In this document: positions 58,075 to 64,000 of the stretch, piece by piece | Numbering within the stretch: the stretch's first letter is position 1 | Layout of the letters: every line of letters starts with the position of its first letter | Source: Bos javanicus | Taxonomy: Eukaryota; Chordata; Mammalia; Artiodactyla; Bovidae | NCBI RefSeq assembly: GCF_032452875.1 | Contig: NC_083881.1 | Coordinates: 59,465,689-59,529,688, forward strand | Direction of reading: 5' to 3' | DNA: 64,000 bases | Translations under genes and position numbers: made by a program | The notes under the pieces: generated by a model | Databases searched by the model: none | What the model saw: only the letters and a program-made list of their open reading frames with translations | Told to the model about the DNA's origin: nothing

Positions 58075-58605
58075 AGATCAGATCAGATCAGTCACTCAGT
58101 CATGTCCGACTCTTTGCAACCCCATGAATCGCAGCACGCCAGGCCTCCCTGTCCATCACCAGCTCCTGGAGTTCACTGAGACTCATGTTCATTGAGTCAG
58201 TGACGCCATCCAGCCATCTCATCCTCTGTCATCCCCTTCTCCTCCTGCCCCCAATCCCTCCCAGCATCAGAGTCTTTTCCAATGAGTCAACTCTTCGCAT
58301 GAGGTGGCCAAAGTACTGGAGTTTCAGCTTCAGCATCATTCCTTCCAAAGAAATCCCAGGGCTGATCTCCTTCAGAATGGACTGGTTGGATCTCTTTGCA
58401 GTCCAAGGGACTCCCAAGAGTCTTCTCCAACACCACAGTTCAAAAGCATCAATTCTTCAGCGCTCAGCCTTCTTCACAGTCCAACTTTCACATCCATACA
58501 GGACCACAGGAAAAACCATAGCCTTGACTAGATGAACCTTTGTTGGCAAAGTAATGTCTGCTTTTGAATATGCTATCTAGGTTGGTCATAACCTTCCTTT
58601 ACAAG
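58075..58605 (-). mobile_element. BovB LINE, 5'-truncated, in provirus pro-pol
   Basis: (GATCA)n tail at 58076-58100, BovB 3' end and RT C-terminal region on the minus strand, truncated at about 58605. Confidence 0.92.
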
Positions 58606-58670
58606 ATGTCAAAGATGTCATTTAATTCACTTGGTAGATTACTTTGACAGCGATTGTCAAATACTAGAAT

Positions 58671-58821
58671 TCACTTTCATGCATTGGAGAAGGAAATGGC
58701 AACCCACTCCAGTGTTCTTGCCTGGAGAATCCCAGGGACAGCGGAGCCTGGTGGGCTGCCGTCTGTGGGGTCGCACAGAGTCAGACACGACTAGCAACTT
58801 AGCAGCAGCAGCAGCAGCAGC
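58671..58821 (+). mobile_element. Bov-A2 SINE, partial, CAG end at right
   Basis: One monomer (CATTGGAGAAGGAAATGGCA to GACACGACTAGCAACTTAG) ending in (CAG)n at 58802-58821, with only a trace of the second monomer. Confidence 0.9.
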
Positions 58822-58959
58822 TTGGGAGAAAAGAAATTCTAACCATATACTTCTCTAAGAAGTCTTGGCCTAGTAAACAGATAGAGGTGGAGGGAAAGTA
58901 GAAAAGTGGGTGTATCTCTCAAAAGCTTAAATAAAAGGGAATATGTCCAGAGACAGGAA

Positions 58960-59120
58960 CCTCTTAGGTTCATTAAAAGCCCCACTAATTGACTTGGTTT
59001 AGTACTTGATGCAGGGGCTGCCTTATAGTAGTGGGGTTGAGCACAGAAAGTATGGCTCCAGTGTCAGCTAGGACTGGGAGAGAGTCATCCTCAATCTGGA
59101 GAAATGTTTCTCCAAGCCAA
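58960..59120 (-). pseudogene. Provirus protease remnant
   Basis: The minus strand reads PVLADTGAILSV around 59095-59042, containing the D-T-G active-site triad of a retroviral aspartic protease. Neighbouring sequence is degraded. It sits between the gag zinc knuckle and RT, as expected. Confidence 0.85.
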
Positions 59121-60545
59121 TTCAGAGAAGGGATTGGCAAGAGCACCAGTTGTTCCTTGAAACCCCATCAATGAGAATTGGGGGGATGTTGGAAAGTTGG
59201 TTATAGGGTTGATGGTGTTTGAAGTGCTTAATTTTATAACAATCTTTTTTCCAGTGTATTGGTTCTTTTTAGTAATAGCAGAAACCGGCAGGGTTTTAGT
59301 TTCATTTAGGAGCCTTTATTTGTTGGAGTTGAAGACTAAGAATTTTGGTGATCTTCCTTTCAGGTTATTCATCTAGAGTGCAATATAGCTGGTTTGTCAG
59401 ATTAAATAAATCTGAATTGACATGCATTCCTGGTCCTTTACACTAGAAGGGAAATCCCAGTTTAGCCCATTAGTATGCTGCTGCTGCTGCTCCTAAGTTG
59501 CTTCAGTCGTTGTCCGACTCTGTGCGACCCCAGAGACGGCAGCCCACCAGGCTCCCCCATCCCTGGGATTCCCCAGGCAAGAACACTGGAGTGTGTTGCC
59601 ATTTCCTTCTCCAGTGTATGAAAGTGAAAAGTGAAAGTGAAGTCACTCAGTCGTGTCTGACTCTTAGCAACCCCATGGACTGTGGCCTACCAGACTCCTC
59701 TGTCCATGGGATTTTCCAGGCAAGAGTACTGGAGTGGGTTGCCATTGCCTGTCCGGCCCATTAGTATAAATAGATTTAAAAACTTCCCTGGGTGGAATCA
59801 ACATCTGGAGGAAGACTGAAAATTTCTTTATAAATAATCTGAAGTTGACTGTTTTGAACATGAACAGATACATCAGAATTTTTGTGTGCAAGTCTGAATT
59901 TTGCTCCAATCAATGGGCTTAGGAAAAGCCCTAAGAATTGCTTGATGAAGTCGCATAGCAATGCCAGAGTCTGATCATACAATATGTTACTGAGCTGGTC
60001 TCCTAGTTGTAATTTTAGAGAACTTTTAGGATTTTCCCAATTAGAGGTTCTCATCCAATGCTGCCCCTGGCTCTCACAGACAAGAATATGAAGTAGCTGA
60101 TATAAGACAGAGAAACCAGATTGATAAGTTTTAATGACTGTATTAAATTCCTCAACAAATCTGTGAGGATTTCAGTTATTTGGGGAAAATACTTCACTGA
60201 GCAACTGAACTGAACTGAAGACTTGAATATGGCTCACAGTTCAGCTTTAGTCCAGGGAATAAAAGAAATTAAGGGTTTAACCTCTGGATCTCACAAGGCT
60301 TCATTTTAAAGGGAAAGGTTCTGACAAATTCAGAGCGAAAAGGGAAGGGGAAATTTTCAGAGGAAAGGGCAAGTTTGGAGAGAGAATTAATACGGGTGCA
60401 CTAATGATATAGCAGGAACATAGGTGTGTAGAAGGGAAAGAGGAAGATGGCATTGGAGGTAGAGTCTGGCCATGAGGAGCTGAGGGAGAGAGACAAGATG
60501 TTGCCAGAGGTGGAGCCTGAGACAAAGCCAAGCGAGAAGGATTTG
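59121..60545 (-). pseudogene. Provirus gag remnant (capsid and nucleocapsid)
   Basis: Near 59290-59240 one minus-strand frame gives CYY-stop-KEPIHWKKDC, a zinc knuckle with CX2CX4HX4C spacing in which the second Cys is replaced by a stop. 60054-59776 is an open stretch fitting the C-terminal half of capsid. 60531-60301 is a proline/serine-rich open stretch where the gag linker would lie. A Bov-A2 interrupts it at 59477-59755. Confidence 0.7.
59477..59755 (-). mobile_element. Bov-A2 SINE (dimer) with 12-bp target duplication, in gag remnant
   Basis: (CTG)n head, two monomers with linker GAAAGTGAAAAGTGAAAGTG. GCCCATTAGTAT is present at 59465-59476 and 59756-59767. Confidence 0.94.
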
Positions 60546-60549
60546 AGGC

Positions 60550-61365
60550 CCTCAGTTCAGTTCAGTTGCTCAGTCATGTCCGACTCTTTTCGACCCCATG
60601 GACTGCAGCATGCCAGGCCTCCCTGTCCATCACCAACTCCCGGAGTTTACTCAGACTCATGTCCATCATGTCAGTGATGCCATCCAACTATCTCATCCTC
60701 TGTCATCCCCTTCTCCTCCTGCCTTCAATCTTTCCCAGCATCAGGGTCTTTTCCAATGAGTCGGTTCTTCACATCAGGTAGCCAAAGGATTGGAGTTTCA
60801 GCTTCAGCATCAGTCCTTCCAATGAATATTCAGGATTGATTTCCTTTAGGATGTACTGGTTGAATCTCTGCCATCCAATGGACTCTCAGGAGTCTTCTCC
60901 AACACCGCAGTTCAAAAGCATCAATTCTTTGGCACTCAGCTTTCTTTATAGTCCACCTCTCACATCCATACATGCTACTGGAAAAACCATAGCTTTGACT
61001 AGATGGACCTTTGTTGCTAAAGTAATGTCTCTGCTTTTTAATATGCTGTCTAGATTGGCCTTCCCTGGTGGCTCAGACGGTAAACCGTCTCCCTACAATG
61101 CAGGAGACCTGGGTTTGATCCCTGCGTTGGGAAGATACCCTGGAGAAGAAAATGGTAACCCACCCCAGTATTCTTGCCTGGAAAATCCCATGGACGGAGA
61201 TTTGGTTGGCTACTGTCCAAGGGGTCGCAAAGAGTAGGACACGACTGAGCAACTTCACTAGGTTGGTCACAGCTTTTCTTCTAAGGAGTCTTTTAATTTC
61301 ATGGCTGCAGTCACCATCTACAGTGATTTTGGAGACCCCCCAAAGTACAGTCTCTCACTGTTTCC
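60550..61365 (-). mobile_element. BovB LINE, 5'-truncated, split by a Bov-tA
   Basis: 60550-61058 and 61259-61365 together give the BovB 3' end and RT C-terminal part on the minus strand, more diverged than the other copies. It lies within the gag/leader region of the provirus. Confidence 0.88.
61059..61258 (+). mobile_element. Bov-tA SINE nested in BovB
   Basis: Head CCTTCCCTGGTGGCTCAGAC, body GGGAAGATACCCTGGAGAAG, tail GACTGAGCAACTTCAC. TAGATTGG (61051-61058) and TAGGTTGG (61259-61266) form the target duplication in BovB sequence. Confidence 0.92.
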
Positions 61366-62298
61366 ATGTTTTCGAGGCTTTAGGAGCCATTTTGTCTTTC
61401 TTTGTTTACCTCAGTTAATCTTAAAACTTTGTTTTGCAGAGAGGCAATTTTAGACTCCTGATAATGTTGGAAAGCCTCAAAACATCAATTGAAATAAGTA
61501 TTCCATTCAGTTCTGGAAATTTTTGAGCTATTGCAGCCCAATTGATTTTAAGAAAACTAAGTTCAGGGATTTCTAAAGTTCTTCATAATGGCCACTGATA
61601 TTCTAAATTGCCTTTGATCTCGTCAGGCCACTTAGTTAGAAACACAAATGAGGAAGATGGTGATTTTTAACATGAAATTGGCCAGAGTCCCTTTATGGGA
61701 TGCAACTTCAAAATACTTAGATAACTGGGACCCCATTTTTCAGAGGTTTTTCTGTAGCGTAAAGAAACAATCTTCAATTATTTCAGCTTTCAGCTCAAAC
61801 AGTTCAATTCAAACAGCTTGCAAGCTAATACCAGCCAGTTCTAAGGAAGCCGCTTAGTCCCAGAGAAACCAAGCAAAGAGCTTTTTCAGCCAGTTTCCAG
61901 AGAACAGCCCTTATTCCAAAGGAAAGGGCCAATGGCCAAACGTACAGTTTCAGTGAATTATTCCTTTTTCCCAAACGAATGGGCTGATTGCTTCTCAGAC
62001 AGAACTAGTTTGAAATAGTTTTATTTCAAAATCAGACCAAAGTGCCAAATGAGTACCTGCGTAAAGAACAAGGCCTTAACCAGAAAGATGAAAACTTAAA
62101 ATAGATCCTGACTAAAGCTTGGAGAACTTCAAATACAAAGAGGGCATGAGCTTGGATCCAGGAGAAAGACCTTCAAACTCCAGCCTTAGTGAGAAAAGCA
62201 GTGAGTGATAAAGAGTTCAACTGTGGGTCCTGTACCTGTTTGTTCACTAGCCCCAGAGCCTTTGAGGATCTTCTCTGGTCCCCTATAGACCACAAAAA
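61366..62298 (-). other. Provirus leader and gag 5' region, degraded
   Basis: Lies between the 5' LTR and the recognisable gag. Just inside the LTR the minus strand has TGGTCTATAGGGGACC, in the place of a primer-binding site (which would start TGG); I cannot assign the tRNA. No intact gag start or signal is recognisable. Confidence 0.5.
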
Positions 62299-62630
62299 TG
62301 TTGATCTGAAACAAATGTGGACTGCCAAATATTTCTCCAGTGAATATGGATTTATCCAGAATCAGCAGAAAATTGCAATTTGGAGTCTGCAACCCTGGCT
62401 AACCTCATGCAAGTTGCCATACAGAAAGAGATGGTGAACTCTTTTATAGAGGGTAAAAAGGACTTTGGGAAGGCTATAGTAAATAGTTCACGGTTTTTCA
62501 TTGGTTGGGTCCTTGCCAGGGAAGAAGAGGAGTCTTTCTTCTTCCTGTTGGGTTCTGCTATTTTCACATGACATAAGAGTGCCCCTTTCTGGTCTCCTGA
62601 CTCTGTTTAGTTGAGGTTTCTGTTTTTTTA
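62299..62630 (-). repeat. Provirus 5' LTR
   Basis: About 332 bases matching the 3' LTR in order: GGTCTCCTGACTCTG, CATTGGTTGGGT, TATA box CTCTATAAAAG near 62440-62450, ATATTTCTCCAG, ending GATCAACA on the minus strand at 62299. The outer end (TTAAAAAAACAG) has lost the TG. Confidence 0.78.
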
Positions 62631-63107
62631 ATTTTTTAAGTATAAAAATGGTTGGAAAAAATTACAAGAAAATACACTACACAAATATTGAAAGTTTCAG
62701 GAAATCGATTTTAAAAACACTGTGAAATGTTGTTGACATTAATATAACCTATATCTCTAGATCCTATAGTTAGATGCTATGTGTAGGATATTCAGAAAAT
62801 TACCACACATAAGATAAGCTTAGTATTATTAATAAATAATTGAATTTACAGATTTATATGTCTGGCAGTTTAAGAAAGCAATCAAACATTTGGAAACCTA
62901 TCATGCAATTTAAAAACATTTCTATTTCCCTGCTCTCTTTTGGAAAGCCCTTCTCAGTTCACAGATAAGAAAATTAGATCTTAGGGTTTCTTATTTTCAT
63001 ACAGTGGTACTACCCTCTAGGTAGATTCCCTCTAATCTAGGCCAGTGGTTTTAATCCAGTGCTCTTTATAGTAAGACCTTTGTTCAGCAGGGCACACAAT
63101 AATTTGC
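62631..63107. other. Unassigned flank 5' of the provirus
   Basis: AT-rich sequence without a recognised repeat or exon. Confidence 0.4.
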
Positions 63108-63334
63108 CTACATGTGTGCTAAGTCACTTTAATCATGTATGATTTTTTGCAACCCCATGGACTATAGCCCGCTAGGTTCCTCTGTCCATGGGATTCTCCA
63201 GGCAAGAGTACTAGAATGGGTTGCCATGTCCTTTTCCAGGGGAGCTTCCAGACCTAGAAATAGAAACCAGGTTTCTTCTGTCTCCTGCACTAGCAGGTGG
63301 GTTTTTTAGGACTAGCGCCATCTGGGAAGCCCAA
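63108..63334 (-). mobile_element. Bov-tA SINE, minus strand, diverged
   Basis: Complement of a Bov-tA: tail GTGTGCTAAGTCACTTTAAT first, middle TCCATGGGATTCTCCAGGCA, head GCGCCATCTGGGAAGCCC at right. Confidence 0.87.
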
Positions 63335-63344
63335 TTATCTGCCT

Positions 63345-63394
63345 GCTGCTGCTGCTGCTGCTGCTAAGTCACTTCAGTCGTGTCGGACTCTGTG
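63345..63394 (-). mobile_element. 50-bp mini Bov-A2 insertion with target duplication
   Basis: (GCT)n head plus the first about 30 bases of a monomer, bracketed by TCTGCCT at 63338-63344 and 63395-63401. Confidence 0.75.
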
Positions 63395-63401
63395 TCTGCC
63401 T

Positions 63402-64000
63402 AGTACTGTTCAAATGCTAATAGGATGCGAGTGAGGAGGGGCCGGGAGACTTGAGCAAAGGGGAACCAGAGGACCAAAGGCCCTTGATTTTTGCAGTCCA
63501 GCTTCAATCAGAGTCCCATATTCCATTTTTTCTATAAAATATATGGGGATATCAAGTCAGATTCTGTTTTACAATGTTTCTGTTGCAAGTGCAAGGAAAG
63601 TTTGAGAAATGTGCAAACATTTGTATAACAGTTATAACCATTATCTTATAAAATCACATCTAGTGCACAGAAGATATATCTCTGTTCTTGATGGTGATGA
63701 TGGTTTCAAGGGTGTATACTTACTCAAAACTCCTAGAGTTGTATACAATAAATATGTACTACTTTTCACATTTCAGTCATACTTCAGTAATGTGTCTGGA
63801 ATAATTCCAAATATTCTGTTATGGCTTTTATAGCGGTAAACTTCACTAAGTTTAGTCTACTTCAGATGTCCATTCATTCTACAAATATTTATAGCTGTGA
63901 GTGAATGCTTTTTTTAGCAGACCTCTGTTGTTTTTGCTTATTCTGCATCCATTCCTTTCACTGATGACAACATTCTTATTTTGCCTGGGAATCTACATAT
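63402..64000. other. Unassigned intergenic sequence
   Basis: No gene or confident repeat seen up to the window end. Confidence 0.4.

Larger units (their letters stand above)
50135..62630 (-). mobile_element. Class I (gammaretrovirus-like) endogenous provirus, decayed and multiply interrupted
   Basis: Two similar LTRs at 50135-50460 and 62299-62630 flank, in minus-strand order, remnants of gag, protease (LADTGA near 59065), reverse transcriptase (YVDD near 57535), RNase H and integrase, then a polypurine tract. All frames have stops and shifts. Integrase is followed within about 450 bases by the LTR, so env is missing. Insertions since integration: L1 at 52356-57026 (itself carrying BovB), BovB at 58075-58605, Bov-A2 at 58671 and 59477, and BovB plus Bov-tA at 60550-61365. 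Over 36 aligned bases the two LTRs differ at 7 positions, so the insertion is old. No target duplication was confirmed. It cannot encode functional proteins. Confidence 0.88.

Noticed and set aside
50135..62630. Functional retroviral genes in the provirus
   Set aside because: Every recognisable domain has stops, frameshifts, lost catalytic residues or nested insertions, and env is absent.

Overview
This is nuclear DNA from a ruminant, most likely a bovid. The evidence is repeat content: BovB (RTE-type) LINE pieces, tRNA-headed Bov-tA SINEs, dimeric Bov-A2 SINEs with CTG/CAG ends, and a bovine-type L1. Older mammal-wide repeats also occur (MIR, an MLT1-like LTR, a Tigger DNA transposon). I see no bacterial or organellar features.

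One protein-coding gene can be recognised: the 5' end of ZFPM2 (FOG2), transcribed from the minus strand. Coding exon 1 (7870-7909) encodes MSRRKQSKPRQIK plus one base of the next codon and is followed by a GTAAGT splice donor. It lies in a CpG island (about 6880-8600). Positions 1-7869 are therefore the start of intron 1. They include a cluster of eleven WGATAR (GATA-factor) motifs at 4677-5109, notable because ZFPM2 protein is a GATA-factor partner. Everything above about 8600 is upstream of the gene.

The upstream flank is mostly stacked transposable elements. 10.7-11.6 kb: four AACCACA motifs and a palindromic DNA-transposon remnant. 12.9-18.8 kb: BovB, Bov-tA and a Tigger remnant. 19.2-30.8 kb: an old L1-derived block broken by SINEs, two BovB insertions (one with a 53-bp target duplication, one with a foldback at its 5' junction) and a tRNA-Asn-like pseudogene whose anticodon now reads CTT. 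31-41.5 kb: sparser, with MIR, an MLT1-like LTR and SINEs. 41.6-45.3 kb: a near-complete BovB with an inverted 5' part, bounded by a 12-bp target duplication. 45.7-48.8 kb: L1 pieces.

At 50.1-62.6 kb there is a decayed class I (gammaretrovirus-like) endogenous provirus on the minus strand. It has two LTRs, a polypurine tract, and traces of gag, protease, reverse transcriptase, RNase H and integrase, but almost no room for env. Its pol is split by a bovine L1, which is itself split by a second inverted BovB. Its gag/pro region holds further BovB, Bov-A2 and Bov-tA insertions. No open reading frame outside ZFPM2 exon 1 looks like a functional host gene.
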